NCBI GenBank assembly: GCA_049516395.1
Contig: JBEKTD010000003.1
Location: forward strand, 124,001 to 188,000
Length of the DNA: 64,000 bases
Origin: Fen-1362 sp049516395
GTDB taxonomy: Bacteria > Planctomycetota > Phycisphaerae > Sedimentisphaerales > Anaerobacaceae
Direction of reading: 5' to 3'
Shown: in pieces, positions 8,987-16,446 of the stretch
Position numbering within the stretch: position 1 is the first letter of the stretch
How the letters are laid out: every line of letters begins with the position of its first letter
Notes under the pieces: model-generated
The model's database searches: none
What the model was told of the DNA's origin: nothing
The model's input: only the letters and a program-made list of their open reading frames with translations
Made by a program: the position numbers and the translations under genes

Positions 8987-9016
8987 ACTTCGCCCAAGGG
9001 GCTACGCCGGGCAGGC
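8983..9016. repeat. Family-2 hairpin repeat
   Basis: CCCGACTTCGCC...GCTACGCCGGG then CAGGC. The arms CCCG/CGGG pair. The layout matches the copies at 11810-11840 and, inverted, at 41621-41651, and each copy is bordered by a heptanucleotide array. Confidence 0.65.
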
Positions 9017-9026
9017 AGATTTTGTC

Positions 9027-9054
9027 GCTCGTGACTTGTACCCCGTGACTCGAA
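9027..9054. repeat. Heptanucleotide array, CGTG type
   Basis: Four 7-base units: GCTCGTG, ACTTGTA, CCCCGTG, ACTCGAA. A near copy of the same array occurs at 54468-54495. Confidence 0.6.
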
Positions 9055-9083
9055 AAGGAAGACGGAGCAGCGGGTTTGTCATC

Positions 9084-9662
9084 TCACTCCGAGAAGTTTA
9101 AGCGGGCGAATTCCTTATGGTATTCGAGAGCAGCTTTATCATAAGCACGGGCGGCTTCGATTTCGGAGTCGAAGCGGCCGAGATATATACATTTTCTGTT
9201 GAAGTAGATTCTCGCGGTCCATAGCATTCTTCGTTTATCAAAAGTAACACCGACAAATCGAGAGAGGGAGTTGGATTTGTTCCTTCGGCGGTTGATATTA
9301 TTCTGTGAGTATGTCGCCAAACGCAGATTGTCCCTTCGGTTATCGAGTCCGTCGTTATTGCGATGGTCAACAAGAAGGCCATCGGGGGCGTTGGTAATCT
9401 CCCTGTGCAGATTCACCATTTTTAAATCATCAGGGCCAATTCTTTGGCACCTCGCGGCATAAAATTTGCCTTTGCCTCCAGCAAGACACCATTTGAATCG
9501 GGCAAAACGATAGTAATCTGCCGTATCCACGATTGCCCACAAACCTTCGTCGAGATAAATCCTTCGGAACGCCTCACCATACTTCCACCGCCGATAAACT
9601 ATCGCCGGCCAAGCAAAAATAAGGTCTAACCAGTTCGGAACTTTGATTTGGATAGTTGTCAT
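9084..9662 (-). CDS. HNH endonuclease with AP2 DNA-binding domain
   Basis: A 192-residue protein of the HNH-AP2 type common in phages and homing endonucleases. Residues about 75-130 carry an HNH signature: LHREI, then LLVDHRNNDGLDNRRDNLRL with the His/Asn metal-site residues. Residues about 145-190 are an AP2-like domain (FVGVTFDKRRMLWTARI...YLGRF...AARAYDKAALEYHKEF). Such proteins nick or cut DNA and move as free-standing homing elements. It stands alone among repeats with no partner gene. A fragment of a homologous AP2 end occurs at 49663-49746, showing that the element has been mobile here. The ATG at 9662 has an AGGAG-type site (revcomp of CTCCTCTTC) about 8 bases upstream. Confidence 0.85.
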   Translation of the reverse strand: MTTIQIKVPNWLDLIFAWPAIVYRRWKYGEAFRRIYLDEGLWAIVDTADYYRFARFKWCLAGGKGKFYAARCQRIGPDDLKMVNLHREITNAPDGLLVDHRNNDGLDNRRDNLRLATYSQNNINRRRNKSNSLSRFVGVTFDKRRMLWTARIYFNRKCIYLGRFDSEIEAARAYDKAALEYHKEFARLNFSE

Positions 9663-10491
9663 TTTATCTCCTCTTCTTCAAACGATACTCGATATTCGAT
9701 ACTTGATACTCGATACTCGATAGAGTTTTCATAACCCTCCGTCGCACTTCGTGCTATGGAGGGTAAACCCCCGGATAAATCCGAGGGCTAAACACCTCAG
9801 GAAGCATCACATGATGCCCCTCTATCCTATGGCGCGAACTTGCGCGCTTTTGACGAAAACCAAGGTATTTCCTGATGGGGTCAAAAACGATAAGTCCTTA
9901 TAGAACAAGGAGTAAAAAAATTTTATTTTTTTCGCATCTAAGGGTTTTCGACTTGCGCGAAAATGGATAACAACTGTTTTTGTCCAGAATTTAAAACCTT
10001 GGCGTAAAAGATGTTACGTCAAAAATGGGCAGGGCGAATGTCCCCGCTATTATTTGTAAGTGACCATGGCGACAGAGGTTAAGGCGTTTTTTGCCACAGA
10101 TTTCCGAGACGGGCTCTACGCTTTGCTTCGTGTCACTGATTACATTGGTCTATTTTAGACGCTGATTGCGCAGGTTTCGCTGTTTTTTAGACACTGTTTT
10201 CGGCCAGTAGTGTGTTCTCGACGAAGCCCGCTTGGAAAGCAGGCTTTGCCGCGGGTTTCGTCTTCGCCCACAGCGTCAATTATATTGCCGCCTGGCAATC
10301 CGCCGCAGGCGGATAAAAATGCCAAAATGGCCGAAACACACGGATTAACACTGTTTTATTAAAAATAAAAAGCAAACCTTCGTGGCCCTTCGTGAACTTC
10401 GTGGTAAAAATGATTGTATTCGGGCAGGTTTTGTCGGTAGAATCGCGAGTGAAGAATGATTGAGAAATAAAATAAATATAGATTATGGAAT
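9663..10491. repeat. Gene-free stretch rich in small repeats
   Basis: No credible gene is seen. It holds a six-unit heptanucleotide array at 9683-9724 (CGATACT, CGATATT, CGATACT, TGATACT, CGATACT, CGATAGA), a CCCTCC/GGAGGG hairpin at about 9737-9765 with an inner GCACTTCGTGC, a second hairpin nearby, one arm of a 20-bp inverted repeat (10153-10172), one arm of a 16-bp inverted repeat (10338-10353), an ATCCGCC/GGCGGAT hairpin near 10300-10316, and a tandem CTTCGTGG-type repeat near 10376-10405. Confidence 0.65.
10153..10172 (+). repeat. Left arm of 20-bp inverted repeat around HEPN gene
   Basis: TTTTAGACGCTGATTGCGCA; the perfect reverse complement is at 11689-11708. A second, inner 16-bp pair is at 10338-10353 (ACACGGATTAACACTG) and 11648-11663. 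Confidence 0.75.
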
Positions 10492-11487
10492 ATGACAGAG
10501 CCATCTTATAAAACAGGTGACGTATTTCTCCTTTTTACGGAATTGCCTTATGATTTTGATGGTGACGAACTACCACTAAAGCTCCTCGAAAATCTGTATT
10601 TTGATAGGACTCCATCGGAATTACTCACCCCAAAACGTTCTTCTTTGTCAAACAATGAGCGTGATTTACTCGAATATGCAGGTCTGGTAAATATGGTTCT
10701 TCCTGGCCATACCCTACCAGGGGTGGGATTAGTGCATTGTTGCTTGAGATATGATAATGGCAATATAAACCAATATCCTGATTTCGAGCCCCAAGCACTT
10801 TTCTCGACCTTTATAACCGCACTCCGTCTCCAAAAACCTTGTCGTATTGCAGTAGGTGGCATTTTTAGATTTGGCGGCGACGATGAGCCAATACAAGGTC
10901 CGACTCTGTGGCATATAACCTCGCCGTATAATCGCATATTATTATCTTATTCACAAAAGGACATCCAGATAGCCACAAACATTACCAAGGAACTTTTAGA
11001 AATACGTCGGTCAAGTGATGAGAGTCGAATCAAGAGCGCATTTAGTTATTTCTCCCAAGTAACACAAGGATTTTCGTATTCTTTACAACTATCTTATTTG
11101 GGATTGTGGGCTTCCCTTGAGGCAATGTTCCAGCCAACCAGCAATAAGGCCAAAACATTAGCAAAGAGAATTACAGTTTACCTTTCTACATTTGGTTTTA
11201 AGCAGGACATGGCAAAGTGGCTTGAAAATGAGTACACACATAGGCGTAGCAGATTCATTCATGGTTCACATATTGCTCCGCCCAACCTTCAAAATATTAA
11301 GAGCCCAGACGCATTTTCTAAGCTTCATGAGATTACAAGGTTGTGTTTCCTCGGTTTTTTATCTCTTGAAAAATCTAAACTAACGCAAATTTTACAGCAG
11401 AAGGGTAAACAGTTGCAACGCACACTTGATAATCTTGGCCAAGCACAAGGGAGATTTTTGGACCAGCAAAAAATGTATCTTAAATAA
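10492..11487 (+). CDS. ApeA-type HEPN domain protein (accessory)
   Basis: A 331-residue protein, AT-rich compared with flanking core genes. The N-terminal about 190 residues have no match I recognise. The C-terminal half (about 200-300) looks like an Apea-HEPN fold: LGLWASLEAMF, then LENEYTHRRSRFIHGSH, in which the R-x4-H motif (RSRFIH) matches the catalytic pair of HEPN ribonucleases. HEPN proteins of this kind act in abortive infection and toxin-type RNA cleavage. It stands alone, flanked by two nested inverted repeat pairs, so it may be a mobile cargo gene. The ATG at 10492 lies in an AT-rich leader with no strong ribosome site. The defence role is inference; the HEPN call rests on the motif and fold pattern only. 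Confidence 0.6.
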   Translation: MTEPSYKTGDVFLLFTELPYDFDGDELPLKLLENLYFDRTPSELLTPKRSSLSNNERDLLEYAGLVNMVLPGHTLPGVGLVHCCLRYDNGNINQYPDFEPQALFSTFITALRLQKPCRIAVGGIFRFGGDDEPIQGPTLWHITSPYNRILLSYSQKDIQIATNITKELLEIRRSSDESRIKSAFSYFSQVTQGFSYSLQLSYLGLWASLEAMFQPTSNKAKTLAKRITVYLSTFGFKQDMAKWLENEYTHRRSRFIHGSHIAPPNLQNIKSPDAFSKLHEITRLCFLGFLSLEKSKLTQILQQKGKQLQRTLDNLGQAQGRFLDQQKMYLK

Positions 11488-11647
11488 TATATGTAGCCAT
11501 TTGAATAATGATTGAGACAGCAACCGTTTTTTATTATTCGAAACCAATCCTATTTTTCAAAACTGAAAGGCCGGCGGGAAAATTATAAGGAAACGACGGG
11601 GTAAACCCCGTCCTACACTTACAACTAATAAGAAAAACCGTGTAAAT

Positions 11648-11708
11648 CAGTGTTAATCCGTGTCTGAAAAAAGATTCTCTGCGGTCTTTGCGCAATCAGC
11701 GTCTAAAA
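11648..11708 (-). repeat. Right arms of nested inverted repeats around HEPN gene
   Basis: CAGTGTTAATCCGTGT (11648-11663) and TGCGCAATCAGCGTCTAAAA (11689-11708) are exact reverse complements of 10338-10353 and 10153-10172. The rest of 11488-11874 holds no gene; a GACGGGG/CCCCGTC hairpin lies near 11596-11614. Confidence 0.75.
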
Positions 11709-11764
11709 AAACGACCAGCCAACACTTGATTTCCCCGGTGATTTGAGGCAGAATTGTGCCAACA

Positions 11765-11870
11765 AGACATAAGACGAAAGACAACAGACTAACGACTAAT
11801 GACTAATAACCCTGCTTCGCTAAAGCTACGCAGGGCAGGCGAGCGACGAGACACGAGAGACGGGTAACGA
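11765..11870. repeat. Composite: heptad array, family-2 hairpin, heptad array
   Basis: Six units at 11765-11806 (AGACATA, AGACGAA, AGACAAC, AGACTAA, CGACTAA, TGACTAA), then hairpin 11810-11840 (CCCTGCTTCGCTAAAGCTAC, GCAGGG, CAGGC), then four units at 11843-11870 (GCGACGA, GACACGA, GAGACGG, GTAACGA). The second array forms the leader of the small gene at 11875. Confidence 0.8.
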
Positions 11871-11874
11871 GACA

Positions 11875-12147
11875 ATGGCTAAACAGGAATACTCAGCGTA
11901 TCAAAAAGACGTAATATCGAATTACTACAATAATCTCAGCGCAATCTCGCTTGGCAAGTTGAGCGAATTAGTCAGCGAACTTTATTTAGCGGACAATGAC
12001 ACTAAGCGAGCCAAGCTGTGGGAGCGTGCGCAAAAGGCAATGGTCAACCTCAAAATACCGCCCGCGATTATCAGCCACATAATGGCCAAAAAGGACGTCA
12101 AAATCTTAGCCAAGAACCTCAACGAATGGCTCGTCAAGGCCAGATAA
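11875..12147 (+). CDS. Small conserved-looking protein, function unknown
   Basis: A 90-residue soluble, mostly helical protein rich in Lys, Leu and Ala (MAKQEYSAYQKDVI...). I do not recognise the family. The composition is even, no low-complexity runs occur, and the codon use resembles the core genes, which argues for a real gene. Its ribosome-binding region is made of a heptanucleotide repeat (GTAACGA then GACA before ATG), so no classical site is visible. It precedes pilT by 153 bases on the same strand. The name is left open; moderate confidence that it is translated. Confidence 0.5.
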   Translation: MAKQEYSAYQKDVISNYYNNLSAISLGKLSELVSELYLADNDTKRAKLWERAQKAMVNLKIPPAIISHIMAKKDVKILAKNLNEWLVKAR

Positions 12148-12300
12148 CCGTCCTAAAAAACGCCTCAAAACTGCCAAATTCAGCTTATAAGACACCTGTT
12201 TTTTGCCGATACACCCCTTGCCTATATTAGTGCTTGCCGGCTTTTGGAAACCCCGATTCCGGAACTTATAATTTATATGGTTTTTCTTAAGGAGCGGGAA

Positions 12301-13437
12301 ATGGCAGTCGTTCACGAAGTCAATAAAAACGTATACCCAACCGAGGATATGGGGCAGTTGAGCATCCAGGATATGCTGGTCTATTTCGAGCATATGGGTA
12401 CGATGCGGGTTTCGGACCTGCACCTCAAGGTCGGCGCCCCGCCCGCGTACCGCGTCGATGGCTCCCTTGAAAAGCTCAAAGGCCCGGACCTTACGCCGGA
12501 AATGGCCGAACAGTTGATATTGCCGCTCTTGTCGGAGGCGAGCATTGATAAATTACGCGAGCTGCACAGCGTCGATTGTTCATACCGTATAGACGGGACA
12601 CATTTTCGAATCAACGTCTTCAAAGAAAACGACGGCATCTGCGCGGCCATCCGCGCGCTGTCGGCGGATATCCTGCCCGTAGAAAAGACGGGGTTTCCCA
12701 ATGATTTATGGAAAGACATTATAAATCGCAAGCACGGCCTGGTATTGCTTACGGGCGTAACCGGGGCCGGCAAATCGACGACAATCGCATCGATGATTAA
12801 CCGCATATCCGAAGAAAAGGCCTGCCGGATAATCACCATCGAGGACCCCATCGAATATATCTTCGAGCAGAAAAAAGCGATCATTTCGCAGCGTGAAATC
12901 GGCAGGGACGTGTATTCGTTTATCGACGGATTGCGTTCGATGCTTCGCGAGGACCCGAATATCATATTTGTCGGCGAAATGCGCGATGCCGAGACAATCG
13001 CGATGACCCTTATGGCCGCCGAGACGGGACACCTGGTTTTCTCGACGCTGCACACAAGGGACACCGCGGGGACAATAATGCGCATACTCGATTACTTCCC
13101 GCCCGGCAGGCAAAACGAGGTGCGAAACCAGCTTTCGCTTGGCCTGGCATATATCATCAGTCAGAAACTCATCCCGCGAAAAGACGGCAAAGGCCGAATC
13201 GTGGCGATGGAAATTCTCAACAATAACTACGCCACCGCCAACCTCATCAGGACGGGCAAGGTCGAGCAGATATATTCGCAGCTCCAGACCAAGACCTCCA
13301 ATCGGTACGATGAGAAGATGATTACGATGGAACGACACCTCGCCCGCCTGGTTAAAGAAGACAAGGTTGAGCTGGAAGAAGCACAAAAGTGGACCAATAA
13401 CCTCGCCACGTTCGCTGAGGCATTGAATCTCGAATAA
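12301..13437 (+). CDS. pilT: PilT-like twisting motility ATPase
   Basis: A secretion-superfamily hexameric ATPase of 378 residues that retracts type IV pili. Visible are the Walker A GVTGAGKST (about residues 151-159), the Asp-box IITIEDPIEYIF, the Walker B region with FVGEMRDAET, and the His-box STLHTRDTAGT. The N-terminal region SDLHLKVGAPPAYRVDG is the usual PilT PAS-like domain. The start at ATG12301 is supported by an AAGGAGCGGG site; the frame is open to 12244. No other pilus genes are nearby, so the partner machinery must be encoded elsewhere. A nested palindrome that acts as terminator follows. PilT versus PilU cannot be separated here; the family is sure. Confidence 0.88.
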   Translation: MAVVHEVNKNVYPTEDMGQLSIQDMLVYFEHMGTMRVSDLHLKVGAPPAYRVDGSLEKLKGPDLTPEMAEQLILPLLSEASIDKLRELHSVDCSYRIDGTHFRINVFKENDGICAAIRALSADILPVEKTGFPNDLWKDIINRKHGLVLLTGVTGAGKSTTIASMINRISEEKACRIITIEDPIEYIFEQKKAIISQREIGRDVYSFIDGLRSMLREDPNIIFVGEMRDAETIAMTLMAAETGHLVFSTLHTRDTAGTIMRILDYFPPGRQNEVRNQLSLGLAYIISQKLIPRKDGKGRIVAMEILNNNYATANLIRTGKVEQIYSQLQTKTSNRYDEKMITMERHLARLVKEDKVELEEAQKWTNNLATFAEALNLE

Positions 13438-13464
13438 CGGATTGAATCAATCTATGGTAGTTTG

Positions 13465-13573
13465 AACCCCGCCCTATTTTTGAGCGGCGATTGTCAGGTT
13501 AGTTTGATGGTCGGTTTGCAAGCCGATAATCGAATGGTAATCGACAGTCGATTCTTAAAAATAGAGCGGGGTT
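13465..13573. terminator. Long nested hairpin, bidirectional terminator
   Basis: Three stems are nested: 13465-13481 with 13557-13573 (16 of 17 paired), 13488-13495 with 13543-13550, and 13511-13516 with 13521-13526. The plus strand ends in TTTATTT and the minus strand in A-rich sequence, between the convergent pilT and anti-sigma genes. The 3' arm touches the anti-sigma stop codon. Confidence 0.75.
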
Positions 13574-13574
13574 T

Positions 13575-14603
13575 TTATTTGTGGCCAGCGACGATGATAT
13601 TCAAATCGACCTGAATCTTGTCCCATGCGCCTTTGGGAGCGGTTACAGTGCTCTTATCGCCCGAGGTCAGGACCGGCTTGGGGATAGTGGTCAGGTCTGA
13701 AAGTGAACGGTCGGTCATCGCCAACATTTTTTCTTCGGGCATAATCTGCGAAACGCTGTTAACGACCGCGAAATCCTTCGCTAATTTTACACGATTATCG
13801 ATTGTGTCCTGTCTGGCAATATCGGCAACCTGCTCCGGCTTCACCGATGCGACGGTTATATACTGGCCGAGATTATCGGTGTGTACAATCAGTGTTGTCG
13901 AGTCGAACTTTGACCACACCGTTGCCAAATCGCTCATCATTGCCTCGAGGCCGCCTCTGCTGCAAAGTATTTTGTATTCGCTTCTGCCCGGCTGGTCTTT
14001 TGTCGCTTCGTATCGCAGCCAGGGGCTTTCTTCGAGGAGTTTATTTACATAAGCGTCAACCGCGGCAAAATCGGCGGTCTGCAGTTGCAGCGAGTACATG
14101 CCGACGCTCGTAGTGTCCTCGGCAGCGGCAACAACAACAGCTTTTTCCGTTTCCTGCGGTTTTGCAGCTACTGGCATCGTAGCTGGCTTAATTGCCGGCG
14201 CAGATTTCATCGCGACGATTGGCGTGGGGGTTTCCTCCGGTCCGACAATCTTATACACCACCGCGGCCATAATACCCACGACGCCGATGATTATTGATGC
14301 CGCCAGGGCCTGACGAATGAACAGGTGCCTTACCCCTCGTTGGTCCTCAATTTCGGAGGCAGCTGTGACTGTCGGATGGCTGCGAATCAGTTCTTTAATT
14401 CCTGCAACCACCGCGGCGGGCGGTTCGGCAGGGGGTAATGAGCTTACAAGTGTCTTGCATTTTTCGAGCTGATGTAAACGTTGTGCTACCCCAGAGTTTT
14501 CGCTTATAAGGCGTTCTACCTGCGAACGTTCATCAGCCGACAATTCGCCGTCGATGTAACCGTTCAACAGCTCCTCAATTTTCGGATTTTGTTCAAAATT
14601 CAT
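13575..14603 (-). CDS. Membrane anti-sigma factor (ECF partner)
   Basis: A 342-residue protein whose gene overlaps the ECF sigma gene by four bases, a translational-coupling layout. Residues 1-60 look like an anti-sigma domain (LLNGYIDGELSADERSQVERLI...). The zinc ligands of the ZAS type (His-x3-Cys-x2-Cys) are missing, so it would be a zinc-free variant. One membrane helix spans about residues 92-115 (FIRQALAASIIIGVVGIMAAVV). The rest is a periplasmic sensor region of unknown fold with Pro/Ala linker near 125-160. It would hold the sigma factor at the membrane until an envelope signal arrives; that is inferred from arrangement. Confidence 0.65.
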   Translation of the reverse strand: MNFEQNPKIEELLNGYIDGELSADERSQVERLISENSGVAQRLHQLEKCKTLVSSLPPAEPPAAVVAGIKELIRSHPTVTAASEIEDQRGVRHLFIRQALAASIIIGVVGIMAAVVYKIVGPEETPTPIVAMKSAPAIKPATMPVAAKPQETEKAVVVAAAEDTTSVGMYSLQLQTADFAAVDAYVNKLLEESPWLRYEATKDQPGRSEYKILCSRGGLEAMMSDLATVWSKFDSTTLIVHTDNLGQYITVASVKPEQVADIARQDTIDNRVKLAKDFAVVNSVSQIMPEEKMLAMTDRSLSDLTTIPKPVLTSGDKSTVTAPKGAWDKIQVDLNIIVAGHK

Positions 14604-15199
14604 AAGGCCTCCAGAATCTGCCTCAACGCGGCGCGAGCCCGACTGAGCCGGCTTTTAACCGTACCCAACTCTGTGCCCAGCACTTCCGCTATTTGCTCGT
14701 AATCCATTCCTTCAATATCCCGCAGCACAATAATTGTCCTGTGTTCGTCATCGAGCTTGCTTATGCCCTTTTGGAGCAGGTCGCACAATTCCTTGTTTTC
14801 AGCGACCTGGGCGGGGTCAGGCGACTTATCGTCCGATAAAATCGCTGCCAGACCCTGCCTGGCCTGTTCATTGTCCGAAGCCGTTTCCGCGTCCAGCGAA
14901 GTAAACCCTACGGTTGCCTTTCTTTTGCGGTAGTTCAGCGTCAGGTTGACCGCGATTCTGAATGCCCAGGTGTAAAAGGAGCTTCGGCTCTCGAACTTAT
15001 CAATGTTCTCTATTAATTTGACAAACGTATCCTGTGTAAGTTCCGCGGCATCGTTGGGATTTGAACAGATTTTCAGGATGAGGTTATAGATTCGGCCCTG
15101 GTATTTGCAGACGAGTTTTTCGATGGCGCCGGCATCGCCCTTACGCCATTTTTGCACTAAAACTGTGTCTTCAATGTTTATCTGCTGACTATATGCCAC
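14600..15199 (-). CDS. ECF-type RNA polymerase sigma factor
   Basis: An extracytoplasmic-function sigma factor of about 199 residues. Region 2 is visible (LVCKYQGRIYNLIL...DAAELTQDTFVKLIENIDKFESRSSFYTWAFRIA pattern, -10 recognition). Region 4 follows (LDDEHRTIIVLRDIEGMDYEQIAEVLG..TVKSRLSRAR pattern) and would contact the -35 box. The start is uncertain: the frame is open to GTG15283, but that adds 28 residues with no family support; GTG15199 gives the usual length. A Ser/Asp-rich linker of about 40 residues lies between the regions. It is transcribed together with the anti-sigma gene. Function in stress or envelope response is inferred. Confidence 0.85.
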   Translation of the reverse strand: MAYSQQINIEDTVLVQKWRKGDAGAIEKLVCKYQGRIYNLILKICSNPNDAAELTQDTFVKLIENIDKFESRSSFYTWAFRIAVNLTLNYRKRKATVGFTSLDAETASDNEQARQGLAAILSDDKSPDPAQVAENKELCDLLQKGISKLDDEHRTIIVLRDIEGMDYEQIAEVLGTELGTVKSRLSRARAALRQILEAL

Positions 15200-15393
15200 T
15201 CGTTTGGCCCTTATTAGACAATCTTCTACCCTAACAACCCCTCCGCAACAAATGAGGTCGTTAAACCCGGGGAATATAATCACAGATTAGGCCGTTCAGG
15301 TCAATTGAATTTACGGATGTAGGAACGCTATTCCACGGTCTCCAAAAACCTGCTACAATGCCGCAAATAACAGGCCGGCTGGAGCAGAAAATT

Positions 15394-15810
15394 ATGAAAA
15401 CCTACAGAAAAGAACTTTGGTTCAATACGCCTCATCGCAGGGACTTTATCAATATCACCGGTGAAGTTGAGCAGTGCGTTGCTGAATCCGGCATCAAGGA
15501 GGGTATGTGTCTTGTAAACGCGATGCACATTACGGCGTCGGTGTTTATCAATGACGATGAGCCGGGGCTGCATCAGGATTTCGAGACGTGGCTGGAAAAA
15601 CTTGCGCCGGAAAAGCCGTATTCACAGTATCACCATAATGGTTACGAGGACAACGCCGACGCGCATTTGAAGCGGACGATTATGGGCAGGGAGGTTGTCG
15701 TCGCGATTACCGACGGCAAACTGGATTTTGGACCGTGGGAACAGATATTTTACGGCGAGTTCGACGGCAAACGGAAAAAACGGGCGCTGGTTAAAATAAT
15801 AGGGGAATAA
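15394..15810 (+). CDS. yjbQ: YjbQ/UPF0047 family protein
   Basis: A 138-residue protein of the UPF0047 (YjbQ) family. The conserved end of the family is clear: an H-[NH]-G-x-ED-N segment (YHHNGYEDNADAHLKR), then GREVVVAITDGKLDFGPWEQIFYGEFDG. Family members are small trimeric proteins with thiamin-phosphate synthase-like activity reported in some cases; the in vivo role is not settled. ATG15394 is preferred because the family starts there (MKTYRKELWF) and a GGAG lies about 10 bases upstream; the frame is open to 15358. It lies 12 bases before the LysE-type exporter gene on the same strand, so they are probably one transcript. Confidence 0.85.
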   Translation: MKTYRKELWFNTPHRRDFINITGEVEQCVAESGIKEGMCLVNAMHITASVFINDDEPGLHQDFETWLEKLAPEKPYSQYHHNGYEDNADAHLKRTIMGREVVVAITDGKLDFGPWEQIFYGEFDGKRKKRALVKIIGE

Positions 15811-15822
15811 TCGGGATACGCA

Positions 15823-16446
15823 ATGGCGTTGGCGCTTTTTTTAATCCAGGTATTTATCATTTCGATATCGGGTGCGATGCAGCCGGGGCCTGTTACGGCG
15901 ACGGCGATTACGATGGGGACACGCAACCGCTGGGCGGGGTCATTGCTGGCCGTCGGACACGGTATCATCGAGTTTCCCCTGATGGTTCTGATTATTTTGG
16001 GCCTGGGGACGATTTTTCAAAAGACCTCGGCGCAAATCGTCATTGGTATTATGGGCGGTCTTATTTTGCTTTACATGGCATACGGGATGTTCAAAACGGC
16101 GTCGCATCCTGTGAGTGCTGAGGCGGCGGCGAGGAAAGATAAGCCGGTTTGGGCGGGCATAATCTTTACAATATCAAATCCGTATTTTCTGCTATGGTGG
16201 GCGACGGTGGGCCTGGGGCTGGCGACCAACGCGACGAAATTCGGTCTTTATGCTTTTGTGTTATTCGCGGTTGTTCACTGGTTAGTCGATTTTATGTGGG
16301 TTACGGCGTTGTCATTCGCGAGTTTTCACGGCACGACGTTGTTTGGGCCGAAAGTTCAGCGGCGGGTTATGCAGGTCTGTGCCGGCGCGATGGTGTTCTT
16401 CGGTTTATTTTTTCTCTACAAGGCCTGCGTAATGCTGATTGCTTAA
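15823..16446 (+). CDS. LysE/RhtB-type amino-acid exporter
   Basis: A 207-residue integral membrane protein with about six hydrophobic segments. The N-terminal GAMQPGPVTATAITMGTRN region corresponds to the LysE/RhtB family signature (P-G-P within the first helices), and a further hydrophobic pair with SNPYFLLWWATVG matches the second half. Such proteins export amino acids or related small molecules. Substrate unknown. It follows yjbQ by 12 bases and its 3' end overlaps the convergent yihY-like gene by four bases. Start ATG15823 has no strong ribosome site, which fits coupling to yjbQ. Confidence 0.8.
   Translation: MALALFLIQVFIISISGAMQPGPVTATAITMGTRNRWAGSLLAVGHGIIEFPLMVLIILGLGTIFQKTSAQIVIGIMGGLILLYMAYGMFKTASHPVSAEAAARKDKPVWAGIIFTISNPYFLLWWATVGLGLATNATKFGLYAFVLFAVVHWLVDFMWVTALSFASFHGTTLFGPKVQRRVMQVCAGAMVFFGLFFLYKACVMLIA

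Noticed and set aside
8931..9054. CRISPR-like array
   Set aside because: Units are 7 bases without spacers and no cas gene is near.
12381..13386. Minus-strand frames opposite pilT
   Set aside because: pilT has all catalytic motifs on the plus strand; the antisense frames have none.
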